From assembly GCF_001697225.1 (NCBI RefSeq), contig NZ_CP014671.1, positions 1,674,001 through 1,738,000 on the forward strand: a stretch of DNA of 64,000 nt, written 5' to 3'. The translations under genes were made by a program, and so were the position numbers. This DNA comes from Immundisolibacter cernigliae (GTDB lineage: Bacteria > Pseudomonadota > Gammaproteobacteria > Immundisolibacterales > Immundisolibacteraceae). Under the pieces are notes generated by a model. The model searched no databases and was not told the DNA's origin. It worked only from the letters and a program-made list of their open reading frames with translations. Shown piece by piece: positions 18,623-26,638 of the stretch; position 1 is the stretch's first letter, and every line of letters starts with the position of its first letter.

Positions 18623-19993
18623 ATGCCGCTTGATCCCGCCTCTGTGATTTCCGACCCGCCCGCGTCAGGCCGACCCTCGATGCTGCGGGCGCTGCGCCAC
18701 CGCAACTTCAAGCTGTTCTTTTTCGGCCAGCTGCTGTCCCTGCCGGGCACCTGGATTCAGATGGTGGCGCAGTCGTGGCTGATCTACCGGCTGACCGATT
18801 CGGCGGTACTGCTGGGACTGGCGGGCTTTGCCAGCCAGTTTCCGGTGTTCCTGATCGCGCCCCTGGGCGGCGCGTTGGCGGACCGCTTCAGCCGCCACCG
18901 GCTGCTGATCGGCACGCAGGTGGCGTCGGCCGTGCTGGCGCTGAGCCTTGCCGCGCTCACGCTCAGCGGCCAGGTCGAGGTCTGGCATGTGTTCACGCTG
19001 GCCTCGCTGCTGGGCGTGGTCAACGGCTTCGATCTGCCGGCGCGCCAGGCGTTTACGGTGCAGCTGGTGGGCCGGGAGGATCTGCCAAACGCCATTGCGC
19101 TGAATTCCTCGGCCTTCAATGCCGCGCGCCTGGTCGGCCCGGCGGTGGCGGGCGTGCTGGTGGCGGCGGCCGGCGAGGGCTGGTGTTTTCTGCTCAACGG
19201 CGTCAGTTACGCAACAGTGCTGGCGGCGCTGCTGGCGATGCGCCTCACGCCGACCGAAAAGCCGATTCATACCGGCTCCATGCTGGAGCACATCGTGGAC
19301 GGCATACGCTACGTGCGCGGCCATCTGCCGATCCGCAGCCTGCTTCTGCTGCTGGGCATGGTCAGCCTGGCCGGCATGCCGTACGCGGTGCTGATGCCGG
19401 TGTTCGCGGACCGCATCCTGCACGGCGGGCCGCAGGGGCTGGGCATTCTGATGAGCTGCGCCGGCGGCGGGGCATTGGTCGGCGCACTGCTTCTGGCGGC
19501 GCGGCGCAGCCCACGCGGGCTTGGCGGCTGGGTGCCGTGGGCGGCGTTCGGATTCGGGCTCGGCCTGGTCGGCTTTTCGCTGTCGCGCAACTTCTGGCTG
19601 TCCGGCGTGCTGCTGGTGCCGACCGGCTTTGCCATGATGGTGCAGATGGCGGCTTCCAACACGCTGCTGCAGATGATGGTGCCCGATGCCCTGCGCGGGC
19701 GGGTGATGTCGCTTTATTCGATGATGTTCATGGGCATGGCGCCGCTGGGCTCGCTGCTGGCCGGCAGCCTGGCCGAGGTGATCGGCGCGCCCGGCACGGT
19801 GGCCGGCGGTGGCGCGCTGTGCATGCTGGCGGCGCTGTGGTTCAGGCGACGCTTGCCGCAGATTCGCGGCGCCATCCACGGCATGGGCGGCGCCGGTCCG
19901 GGCGCGCCGGCTGCGGATGGCCGCGGAGCGCAGCCGGTGGACAACGCCCGGCGGCCTGAGCCGCAATCCGGGGCGCCTGACCGGCCGAGCTAG
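18623..19993 (+). CDS. MFS transporter of the EntS-like (MFS_3) group
   Basis: 456 residues with about 11-12 membrane segments. The cytoplasmic loop motif between TM2 and TM3 is GGALADRFSRHRLL. The N-terminal signature LRHRNFKLFFFGQLLSLPGTWIQMVAQSWLIYRLTDSA is typical of the enterobactin-exporter-like branch of the major facilitator superfamily, as are LVNGFDLPARQAF-type sequences. The C-terminal tail (about 30 residues, Pro/Gly-rich) is cytoplasmic. The substrate is not predictable from sequence; relatives export siderophores, drugs or metabolites. The stop codon overlaps the stop of the convergent gene at 19990 (shared CTAG). ACAATC just upstream of the ATG may be part of a -10 element. Confidence 0.87.
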   Translation: MPLDPASVISDPPASGRPSMLRALRHRNFKLFFFGQLLSLPGTWIQMVAQSWLIYRLTDSAVLLGLAGFASQFPVFLIAPLGGALADRFSRHRLLIGTQVASAVLALSLAALTLSGQVEVWHVFTLASLLGVVNGFDLPARQAFTVQLVGREDLPNAIALNSSAFNAARLVGPAVAGVLVAAAGEGWCFLLNGVSYATVLAALLAMRLTPTEKPIHTGSMLEHIVDGIRYVRGHLPIRSLLLLLGMVSLAGMPYAVLMPVFADRILHGGPQGLGILMSCAGGGALVGALLLAARRSPRGLGGWVPWAAFGFGLGLVGFSLSRNFWLSGVLLVPTGFAMMVQMAASNTLLQMMVPDALRGRVMSLYSMMFMGMAPLGSLLAGSLAEVIGAPGTVAGGGALCMLAALWFRRRLPQIRGAIHGMGGAGPGAPAADGRGAQPVDNARRPEPQSGAPDRPS

Positions 19994-20403
19994 CGAAAGC
20001 CGCCGTAGCCGCGTCGCTTGCGGCCGCCCAGCAGCGGCAGGATGAGGCCGATCAACAGCCCGGCCGCGAGCACCGCGGCGCCGGTCACGAACCAGCGGCG
20101 GCGGTCATCGGTCCGCAAGGCAGCCGCTTCGTCGCGCAGCCCGTCCACCTGCGCCTGCAGGGACTGGACCTGCTGTTCGAGTTGCTGGTTCTGGCTGGCC
20201 AGCGTCGCGGCCTGGCCGGCCGCTTCCTGCAGGGCCGGTTGCTGCGCCACCAGGGCCTCGTGTTCGCGCTGCAGGGCGCGCAGCGCCTGCGCCGGCTCTA
20301 CCGTCGGCACGCGCGCGGGCTCCTGTCCGGGCTCCAGGGCCAGGCATCGCCCGCTCACCAGCACGGCCAGCGCGAGCGCGAACACACATCGATTCAAGGT
20401 CAT
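19990..20403 (-). CDS. Signal-peptide, coiled-coil, C-terminally membrane-anchored protein (YgiM-like without SH3)
   Basis: 137 residues: an N-terminal signal (NRCVFALALAVLVSGRCLA), a coiled coil of about 60 residues (ALRALQREHEALVAQQPAL ... QQLEQQVQSLQAQVDGLRDE), then a single membrane segment (WFVTGAAVLAAGLLIGLILPLL) and a basic cytoplasmic tail GGRKRRGYGG. The second half matches the C-terminus of bacterial-SH3 proteins of the TIGR04211/YgiM type, but the SH3 domain that should follow the signal peptide is absent. It could be a naturally minimal relative or the product of an internal deletion. The start at 20403 is chosen because it opens the signal peptide. Function unknown. Confidence 0.65.
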   Translation of the reverse strand: MTLNRCVFALALAVLVSGRCLALEPGQEPARVPTVEPAQALRALQREHEALVAQQPALQEAAGQAATLASQNQQLEQQVQSLQAQVDGLRDEAAALRTDDRRRWFVTGAAVLAAGLLIGLILPLLGGRKRRGYGGFR

Positions 20404-20501
20404 GGGCAGCAGGTCTCCGGCAAAGCAGCGCGGCATTCTAGCAACCCGGCCCGGCAAGCCCCGGGCCACGCCTTACAATGCGCGCCAACCCTGTCCGCGG
20501 T

Positions 20502-21641
20502 ATGCGCCTGCCGATGATCCGCCCCGCCACGCTGGACGACCTGGATGCCCTGCTCGCCATCGAGGAGCGCTGTTTCGACAGCGATCGCCTGAGCCGGCGC
20601 AGCTTTCGCCACCTGCTCACGCGCGGTCACGCTGCAACCCTGGTCGCCGACGAGCACGGCGCGATCCGCGGCTACGGCATGGTGCTGTGCAACGCCGGCA
20701 CGTCGCTGGGGCGCCTGTATTCGTTCGCCGTCGATCCGTCCGCCCAGGGCCGGGGGCTCGGCCATCGGCTGCTGGAAGCCTGCGAGCAGGCGGCGCTGGC
20801 GCGCGACTGCGTCACGCTGCGTCTTGAGGTCCGCCCCGACAACGCGGCCGCAATCCGCCTGTACGAAGCCCACGGCTACCGCCGCTTCGACGTGGTGGAG
20901 GATTACTACGAGGACCACGCCGAGGCGCTGCGTTACGAGAAACAGGTCGCGCCGCACCTGAAGCCCGACCTGGTGCCGGTGCCGTATTACCAGCAGACGC
21001 TGGATTTCACCTGCGGACCGGCGGCGCTGATGATGGCGATGAAGGCCCTGCAGCCGACCCTGCGCACCGACCGCAAGCTCGAACTGCGCCTGTGGCGCGA
21101 GTCGACCACCGTGTTCATGACCTCCGGCCACGGCGGCTGCGGCCCGTACGGCATGGCGCTGGCCGCCTGGCAGCGCGGTTTCGACGTCGAGGTGTTCGTC
21201 AACGACGAGGGCGCGCTGTTCGTCGATTCCGTGCGCAGCCCGGACAAGAAAGCCGTCATCACCCTGGTGCAGGAAGACTTCCTGGACCAGCTGCGCGCCC
21301 TGCCGGTGCCGCTGCACCGCGGCGCCGCCAGTCTGGATCGCTTGCAGGCGGCATTCGCCCACGGCGGCATCCCGATTGTGCTGATCAGCTCGTATCGCAT
21401 CTATCACGAAAAATTTCCGCACTGGCTGGTGGTCACAGGCTTCGACGACCGCTACGTGTACGTGCACGACCCCTTCGTCGACGACGAGGCCAGCAAGACC
21501 CGCATGGACTGCATCAACATGCCCATCCTGAAGAAAGACTTCCAGCGCATGGCCCGCTACGGCAAGGCCGGCCAGCGCGCAGCGCTGGTGATCCGCCGCC
21601 GCGCGAAAGCCGCCAGCGTGCCGGCCGTGGCCACGGGCTGA
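20502..21641 (+). CDS. GNAT acetyltransferase fused to a C39-like cysteine peptidase domain
   Basis: About 379 residues. The N-terminal GNAT/RimI-like domain (about 1-150) has the acetyl-CoA loop VDPSAQGRGLGHRLLEACE and LEVRPDNAAAIRLYEAHGYRR. The C-terminal C39-like papain-fold domain (about 160-375) starts with VPYYQQTLDFTCGPAALMMA, holding the candidate catalytic Cys, and has HWLVVTGFDDRYVYVHDPF with the candidate His and Asp. The next gene, seven bases downstream, encodes a RimK-like ATP-grasp ligase. The pairing recurs in proteobacteria and has been discussed as a possible peptide-forming or peptide-modifying system, but no product is known to me. The start is uncertain: 20478, 20502 and 20514 are all in frame. 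TACAAT at 20474-20479 looks like a -10 box, which argues against 20478. Confidence 0.85.
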   Translation: MRLPMIRPATLDDLDALLAIEERCFDSDRLSRRSFRHLLTRGHAATLVADEHGAIRGYGMVLCNAGTSLGRLYSFAVDPSAQGRGLGHRLLEACEQAALARDCVTLRLEVRPDNAAAIRLYEAHGYRRFDVVEDYYEDHAEALRYEKQVAPHLKPDLVPVPYYQQTLDFTCGPAALMMAMKALQPTLRTDRKLELRLWRESTTVFMTSGHGGCGPYGMALAAWQRGFDVEVFVNDEGALFVDSVRSPDKKAVITLVQEDFLDQLRALPVPLHRGAASLDRLQAAFAHGGIPIVLISSYRIYHEKFPHWLVVTGFDDRYVYVHDPFVDDEASKTRMDCINMPILKKDFQRMARYGKAGQRAALVIRRRAKAASVPAVATG

Positions 21642-21648
21642 GGCGCCG

Positions 21649-23127
21649 ATGTCGGTTCATCTGATCGTGGTGGAACACCGCCGGGACTGGCCGGCCCACT
21701 TTCCGCCGGCCATGGTGGTCACGGTGCAGGACTACCTGGCGACGCCCGAGTACCAGAAGCTGCGCGACGTGCGGGTGCTGAACCTGTGCCGTGGCTACCG
21801 GTACCTGAGCCTGGGGTACTACTGCTCGCTGCTGGCCGAGGCGCGCCGCCACCGGGTGATCCCGGCCATGCGCGCCATCACCGACCTGTCGGCCAAGGCC
21901 ATCTACAGCCTGGGTGCGGAGGATCTGGACGCGCAGGTGCACCGCTCGCTGTCGCGCCGCATCGCGCGCGAGGCCGGTCGCAGCGAGTTCGAGATGGACA
22001 TCTACTTCGGTCGCTGCGCCGACGAGGCGCTGCAGGACCTGGCCGAGGAAATCTTCGAGCTGTTCCCGTGCCCGCTGCTGCGGGTGCAGTTCGAGCACGA
22101 CAGCAAGTGGCGCATCAGCGCCATCCGGCCGCTGGCACTTGGCGCCATCCCCGCCGAGCAGCAGGGCTTGTTCGTCGCCAGCTTCGAAGCCTACGTCAGC
22201 CGGCGCTGGCGCTCGCCGCGGGTGCGCGAGTCGGCCCGCTACGACATTGCCATCCTGCACAACCCGGCCGAGAAACTCCCGCCGACCAGCGCCCGCGGCC
22301 TGCAGCGCTTCATCCGCGCCGGCAAGAAGCTCGACCTGTCGGTGGACCTGATCGAGCGCAAGGACTACGGCCGGCTGGCCGAGTACGACGCGCTGTTCAT
22401 CCGCGAGACCACGGCCATCGACCACCACACCTACCGCTTCGCCAAGCGCGCGCAGGCCGAGGGCATGGCGGTGCTCGACGATCCGGACTCGATCGTCAAG
22501 TGCACCAACAAGGTCTACCTGCACGAGCTGCTCAGCGCCAATCGCGTGCCGGTGCCGCGCACGCGCGTGCTGCAGAAAGGCCAGCTCGAAGGCCTGGCGC
22601 TGGACGCGGTGACCTACCCGGCGGTGGTGAAGATTCCTGACGGTTCCTTCTCGCGCGGCGTGCACAAGGCCGAGAACCGCGAGCAGCTGGAGCAGTACGC
22701 GCGCGAGCTGCTGCGCGAATCGGACCTGATCCTGCTGCAGGAATTCGTGTACACGGAATTTGACTGGCGCATCGGCGTGCTGAACCGCCAGCCGATATAT
22801 GCCTGCCAGTACTTCATGTCCAAGCACCACTGGCAGATCGTCAAGCACGGCGCGGACGGGCAGGTTACCGAAGGCAACGCCCGCACCGTGGCGGTGGAAG
22901 ACGCCCCGCCGCAGGTCGTGAAAACCGCACTCGCCGCCGCCAACCTGATCGGCGACGGCTTCTACGGCGTGGACATCAAACAGTCCGGCGAGCGGGTGGT
23001 GGTGATCGAGGTCAACGACAACCCGAACGTCGACCCGGGCGTCGAGGACGCGGTGCTGGGCGATCGCCTGTACGAGCTGATCCTGGAAGACCTGGCGCGG
23101 CGCCTGGACGAGCGGCGCGCCCGGTAG
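21649..23127 (+). CDS. RimK-like ATP-grasp ligase with RLAN N-terminal domain
   Basis: 492 residues. The N-terminal about 180 residues form the RimK-like-ATP-grasp N-terminal (RLAN) region (SVHLIVVEHRRDWPAHFP, LNLCRGYRYLSLGYYCSLLAEAR). The C-terminal ATP-grasp domain (about 200-485) shows HNPAEKLPPTSARGLQRFI, DDPDSIVKCTNKVYLHELL, the nucleotide-binding PAVVKIPDGSFSRGVHKAEN, LLQEFVYTEFDWRIGVLN, and the metal-binding VIEVNDNPNVDPGVED. RimK-type enzymes form isopeptide or peptide bonds by adding amino acids (often glutamate) to a carboxylate, via an acyl-phosphate. The tight linkage to the GNAT-C39 gene suggests one pathway in which the ligase joins, the peptidase trims and the acetyltransferase caps a peptide or protein substrate. 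Substrate unknown. Confidence 0.85.
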   Translation: MSVHLIVVEHRRDWPAHFPPAMVVTVQDYLATPEYQKLRDVRVLNLCRGYRYLSLGYYCSLLAEARRHRVIPAMRAITDLSAKAIYSLGAEDLDAQVHRSLSRRIAREAGRSEFEMDIYFGRCADEALQDLAEEIFELFPCPLLRVQFEHDSKWRISAIRPLALGAIPAEQQGLFVASFEAYVSRRWRSPRVRESARYDIAILHNPAEKLPPTSARGLQRFIRAGKKLDLSVDLIERKDYGRLAEYDALFIRETTAIDHHTYRFAKRAQAEGMAVLDDPDSIVKCTNKVYLHELLSANRVPVPRTRVLQKGQLEGLALDAVTYPAVVKIPDGSFSRGVHKAENREQLEQYARELLRESDLILLQEFVYTEFDWRIGVLNRQPIYACQYFMSKHHWQIVKHGADGQVTEGNARTVAVEDAPPQVVKTALAAANLIGDGFYGVDIKQSGERVVVIEVNDNPNVDPGVEDAVLGDRLYELILEDLARRLDERRAR

Positions 23128-23200
23128 GGAAGCTGAATAGATCCATCCCCGGTTTCCACCGGGGCAGGCCTGGATTTCTCAGCGCCCGCAACCGAAAAAC

Positions 23201-23253
23201 CTTGTGGGAGCGCAGCTTCGCTGCGCGATGATCGCCCGGCGCAGCCGGGCTCC
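23201..23253 (+). repeat. REP-like double hairpin, copy A
   Basis: Two adjacent palindromes, GCGCAGCTTCGCTGCGC and GCCCGGCGCAGCCGGGC, separated by GATGATC and flanked by GGA/TCC. The same unit recurs at 29268, 34636 and 40952. It lies in the 225-bp gap after the ATP-grasp gene. The rest of that gap holds a CCCCGG/CCGGGG hairpin (about 23146-23164) but no gene. Confidence 0.85.
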
Positions 23254-23324
23254 CTCAGTTTTCCGACGGCTCACACGATCAGCAGCTTACAGCCTCTGAT
23301 CTTGGCAGCGCCTCCCTGCGCTGC

Positions 23325-23353
23325 GGCAAACGCTGAATACTTCAGCGTTTGCC
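23325..23353. terminator. Perfect 13-bp inverted repeat beside the PEP-CTERM gene stop
   Basis: GGCAAACGCTGAA, three bases, then its exact reverse complement; it ends on the stop codon of the minus-strand PEP-CTERM gene. It has no long T tract, so it may act as a weak terminator or mRNA-end stabiliser for either strand. The CGCTGAATA core is shared with the palindrome at 34678-34704. Confidence 0.55.
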
Positions 23354-23871
23354 TAACGCGCGACGCGTCGGCGCGCCAGCAGACCGACCAGTGCCAGGCC
23401 GCTACCCAGCAGCACGGTAGAGCCGGCTTCGGGTACCGGGGACAGGGGGGCGAAATTCACCGTCAGCCTTGCGTTGTGATAGTAAAAATCCCCGTCCGCG
23501 GCGGCCAGGAAAAAATTCAGCGCGCCATCGGCAAGGTAGTTCGTTACGTCGAAGGTAGCGCGCTGCCAACTCGGTCGTGCCCCTTCGGCGACCTGGAAAT
23601 CCACCGAACCGCCGTTGACTGTCGTGATGCTCACGCGGTCGTTTCCATCACCCCTGCCCTGGTCGTCACTGAGCAAGACGGACAGGGTCGCCGAGGTTAT
23701 CGGCCCCCAGCTCGAGCTGTCGTAACTGATCATGACCCCGGTTTCAGTCGGTGAGGCCATCAGGATGCTGACGTCGGTATCCTCGGCAAAGTAGACCAGC
23801 GTTTCCGCCGAAGCAGACGCCGCAAATGCGAGCGCCGCGGTCAGACAAAATCCACGAACGGCATATTTCAT
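23353..23871 (-). CDS. Secreted protein with PEP-CTERM (VPEA-type) sorting signal
   Basis: 172 residues. The N-terminal signal peptide (YAVRGFCLTAALAFAASASA) is followed by a beta-rich mature region with polar repeats (SATLSVLLSDDQGRGDGNDR, TFDVTNYLADGALNFFLAAADG), similar in feel to DNRLRE/choice-of-anchor extracellular domains. The C-terminal sorting signal comprises the motif VPEAGS, a hydrophobic segment TVLLGSGLALVGLLA and a basic tail RRRVAR. Exosortase (not in this window) would cleave and anchor or release it at the cell surface, typically in exopolysaccharide-producing bacteria. The start at 23871 is preceded by GAGGG at a suitable distance. Specific function unknown. Confidence 0.85.
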   Translation of the reverse strand: MKYAVRGFCLTAALAFAASASAETLVYFAEDTDVSILMASPTETGVMISYDSSSWGPITSATLSVLLSDDQGRGDGNDRVSITTVNGGSVDFQVAEGARPSWQRATFDVTNYLADGALNFFLAAADGDFYYHNARLTVNFAPLSPVPEAGSTVLLGSGLALVGLLARRRVAR

Positions 23872-24176
23872 TGTCACGCCCTCAAGCTGAATATTCGGTT
23901 CAAAACGACAACCCACCACGGGCACGGATGGAACCTCGCGGGGTGACACCGCAGGCTCGGCCAAAGCCAGCCCAGCCGGTGTGTGTACACGGCGTGCCCC
24001 TTGGCGAACTGCTTAGAATGTTGCCGCTGGATGAAGGTTTGATGACAAGTCCGCGACGGGCCGTTGGCACCAGCGTGATAGTGGGCAGGGACCCTGGCGC
24101 TGGACGGTTGGGCGATCAGCAGGGTTGATCGCCGCAGCATCCGGCGCCACGACTGGACGAGAAACACACACGGCAA
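23872..24176. other. 305-bp gene-free interval
   Basis: Upstream region of the PEP-CTERM gene (minus strand) and downstream of the SDR gene (minus strand). I see no convincing gene, no sigma-54 -24/-12 pair of the kind that often precedes PEP-CTERM genes, and no terminator with a T tract. Apart from the GAGGG ribosome-binding site near 23880, nothing is recognised. Confidence 0.5.
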
Positions 24177-24953
24177 TCAGCGCAGCGTCAGCCCGCCATC
24201 GGCGACGATCACCTGGCCGGTAATCCAGCGCGCGTCGGACGAGCACAGCAGCGCGATCACGCGCGCGATGTCGTCGGCATCGCCGACCCGCCCGCGCGGC
24301 GTGCGCTTGACCCACTCGGCCGCGGCAGCCGCGTAACCACCCGGCTCGTGCGTGTCCGCCCACAGGCGCGCCGAATCGGTGGCGACGAAGCCCGGCACCA
24401 CGCAGTTGGCGTTGATGCCCAGCGGCGCCAGCTCCGCCGCCAGGTACCGGGTCAGCGTTTCCACCGCCGCCTTGGCGGCGCCCAGCAAGCCGTGCCCCGG
24501 CAGGCAGCGCAGCGTGTCGAAGCCGGACACCGTCACGATGTTGCCGCTGCGCCCCTGCATCAGCGGCACCGCCGCGCGCACCAGCGTCAGCAGCGACTGC
24601 ACGCTGGTGTCCAGCGTCATGCCGATGTTGTGCGGGGCCAGTTCCAGCAGCGGCTTGAAGGCCGTGGACGCAGCGTTGGCGACCAGCATGTCCAGCCGGC
24701 CGAAGTCGTTGCCGACCTGCGCCACCAGCGCGGCGACGGCCTCCTGGTCACGCAAGTCGGCACGCACGGCCACCGCCCGCACGCCGGCCGCGCGTGCCTC
24801 GCTGCACACGGCCAGCGCGGCTTCCTCGTCGCGCCGGTAATGCACGGCAATGTCCGCGCCCCGGCGCGCCAGCAGCAGCGCGGTGGCACGGCCGATGCCG
24901 CGCGAGCTGCCGGTGATCAGCGCCACCTGGCCGCGAAAAGGCTGTTCTGCCAT
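24177..24953 (-). CDS. SDR-family protein resembling FabL, active-site Tyr replaced
   Basis: 258 residues, Rossmann fold. The N-terminal cofactor motif TGSSRGIGRA (about 15-24), HYRRDEE for NADP(H) preference and NAAS (about 93-96) are normal. In FabL-type enoyl-ACP reductases the catalytic Tyr precedes the Lys by seven residues; here the segment reads LPGHGLLGAAKAAVETL, with His154 in place of Tyr and Lys161 retained. The C-terminal ITGQVIVADGGLTL is the usual SDR end. It may therefore be a weak or specialised reductase or a non-catalytic relative. The ATG at 24953 is preceded by GGGGGAG. It is divergent from an acyl-CoA dehydrogenase gene, suggesting lipid or acyl-CoA metabolism. Substrate unknown. 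Confidence 0.8.
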   Translation of the reverse strand: MAEQPFRGQVALITGSSRGIGRATALLLARRGADIAVHYRRDEEAALAVCSEARAAGVRAVAVRADLRDQEAVAALVAQVGNDFGRLDMLVANAASTAFKPLLELAPHNIGMTLDTSVQSLLTLVRAAVPLMQGRSGNIVTVSGFDTLRCLPGHGLLGAAKAAVETLTRYLAAELAPLGINANCVVPGFVATDSARLWADTHEPGGYAAAAAEWVKRTPRGRVGDADDIARVIALLCSSDARWITGQVIVADGGLTLR

Positions 24954-25093
24954 GACTCCCCCAATGATCATCGTGCCAACCGCACGCGCAGCGTGCCCGA
25001 CCGGCAGTGTGCCGGAGCGGATGCGCCCGAACAAAGGCTGGCGCCTGCGCTAAGGTGACGGCCGCGGCGGGCGACAGCGAGGAGGCTGAGGCG

Positions 25094-26272
25094 ATGAGCG
25101 ATTTCCGGCTGGATGACGATCTTGAAGCGTTCCGCGCGCAGGTGCGCAAGCTCGCCGAGCGCGAATTCGCGCCGCGCGCCGCCCACTGGGACGAGAACGA
25201 GGAATTCCCGGAAGCCAACCGCCGCCTGCTGGGCGAGCTCGGCTACTTCGGCACGCTGATTCCGCCCGAGTACGGCGGCTCGGGCGGGCGCATCATCCAG
25301 TCCTGCCTGCTGGTGGAGGAAGTCGCCCGCGTCTGCTTCAACACCGCCAGCGTGTGCCAGATCGCCGTGCATGGGCCGTCGCGGGCCATCACCGTGCTCG
25401 GCAGCGAGGCGCTCAAACGCCGCCTGCTGCCCGGCGTCGTCACCGGCGAGCACCTGATTGCCATCAGCATCTCCGAGCCGCAGGCCGGCTCGGCGGTCAC
25501 CGACCTTCGCACCCGGGCTGTGGACGTGAGCGACGCCTACCTGCTCAACGGCCACAAGTGCTTCACCACGCTGGGCAATTACTGCACGCACCTGCTGGTG
25601 ATGTGCCGCTTCGGCAAGTCCAGCGGCGCGCGCGGCATCGGCGCGCTGGTCGTGGACCGCGACACGCCCGGCCTGCACCTGGGCAAGCCGGACAAGAAAA
25701 TGGGTGGTCGCGGCGCGCCGGAGTGCGAGGTGTTCTTCGACGATTGCCGGGTGCCCAAGGCCAACCTGCTGGTGCCCGGCGATCCGAATTCGACAGCCGG
25801 CTTCAAGCGCCTGATGGACGTCTTCGGCCCGGAGCGCTGCGGCAATGCCGCCATCTGCGTGGGCCTGGCGCAGGGCGCCTACGACGCGGCGCTGGCGTAT
25901 GCCCAGCAGCGCGAGCAGTTCGGCCGGCCGATCATGGAATTCCAGGGCATCCAGTGGAAGATCGCCGATATGGCGACCCAGCTGCACGCCGCCCGGCTGA
26001 TGGTGTACCGGGCGGCGACCAGCGAGCGCGACGGCTTTCCGGACCCGCGCGACACCACAATGGCCAAGCTGTACGCCAACGAGATGGTGCAGCGGGTCAC
26101 CAGCGAGGCGCTGCAGATTCACGGCCACGGCGGCTACACGCGCGCCCTGCCGCTGGAGCGGATGATGCGCGACGGGCGCGGCTACGCCGTCGGCGGCGGC
26201 ACGGTCGAGATCCTGCGCAACACCCTGGCGGCGCTGGAGTTCGGGCGCAGCTTCGATCAACGGCGGGGGTAG
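25094..26272 (+). CDS. Acyl-CoA dehydrogenase family protein
   Basis: 392 residues, the usual length. The three ACAD domains are evident: an N-terminal helical part (FRAQVRKLAEREFAPRAAHWDENEEFP), the middle beta domain with the FAD/substrate motif ISISEPQAGSAVTDLRT, and the C-terminal helical domain with REQFGRPIMEFQGIQWKIADM, QIHGHGGYTRALPLERMMRD and the final GGGTVEILRN. At the position of the catalytic Glu in short/medium-chain enzymes (YEGT) there is Gly (VGGGT). A Glu in FGPERCGNAA lies near the position used by isovaleryl-CoA-type enzymes, so that may be the base. GAGGCTGAG precedes the ATG. It is divergent from the SDR gene (140 bp). Chain length and substrate are not predictable. Confidence 0.88.
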   Translation: MSDFRLDDDLEAFRAQVRKLAEREFAPRAAHWDENEEFPEANRRLLGELGYFGTLIPPEYGGSGGRIIQSCLLVEEVARVCFNTASVCQIAVHGPSRAITVLGSEALKRRLLPGVVTGEHLIAISISEPQAGSAVTDLRTRAVDVSDAYLLNGHKCFTTLGNYCTHLLVMCRFGKSSGARGIGALVVDRDTPGLHLGKPDKKMGGRGAPECEVFFDDCRVPKANLLVPGDPNSTAGFKRLMDVFGPERCGNAAICVGLAQGAYDAALAYAQQREQFGRPIMEFQGIQWKIADMATQLHAARLMVYRAATSERDGFPDPRDTTMAKLYANEMVQRVTSEALQIHGHGGYTRALPLERMMRDGRGYAVGGGTVEILRNTLAALEFGRSFDQRRG

Positions 26273-26403
26273 TTGGCGTGCGCTGAGCCAAGGCGCGAGG
26301 CGCATCCCGTGCGACCTGTGGTCAGCCGCCTACCCTGTTTGTCCCCCTTAATTCCGAGGAACAGCCGTCGACATGGGAACGGGGGGCTGTCCCCGCTTAT
26401 TAC

Positions 26404-26566
26404 TCCGGGGATGGCGCTTGCCGTGGAATAGGATGTATCGTTTTATCCAGTGGACGTAGGAAGTCTCGGCCCGCTTAGCGTACCCCAGCCGCCGGACCCG
26501 GTCCCGAACCTGGTCCAGCAGCTTGGGGGGCTAAGTGGAGGGGGCCGGATAATCCGGCAAGGCCAT
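26404..26566 (-). pseudogene. intI: Integron integrase gene fragment (5' end only)
   Basis: Translating the minus strand from the ATG at 26564-26566 gives MALPDYPAPST, a TAG stop at codon 12, then PPKLLDQVRDRVRRLGYAKR, AETSYVHWIKRYILFHGKRHP. This is the N-terminal SAM-like domain of integron integrases, with the hallmark YVxWIKRxILFHGKRHP. Similarity ends at about 26404; the catalytic two-thirds, including all Arg/His/Tyr residues, is gone, so it is dead. The replacing DNA (26273-26403) is gene-free and carries GGGGGACA/GGGGACAGCCCCC-type repeats common around REP-associated insertions. Its orientation, away from the cassettes, is that of normal integrons. Confidence 0.85.
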
Positions 26567-26638
26567 TCAACTTGCTGATTTATAAGGACTGTTTATGAAA
26601 TTCATGCCAGATTGTACGCCACATGGTGTACATATTAC

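Noticed and set aside
23302..23754. 150-codon + strand frame opposite the PEP-CTERM gene
   Set aside because: The minus strand has a signal peptide, ribosome-binding site and sorting signal; the + frame has none and crosses the palindrome.
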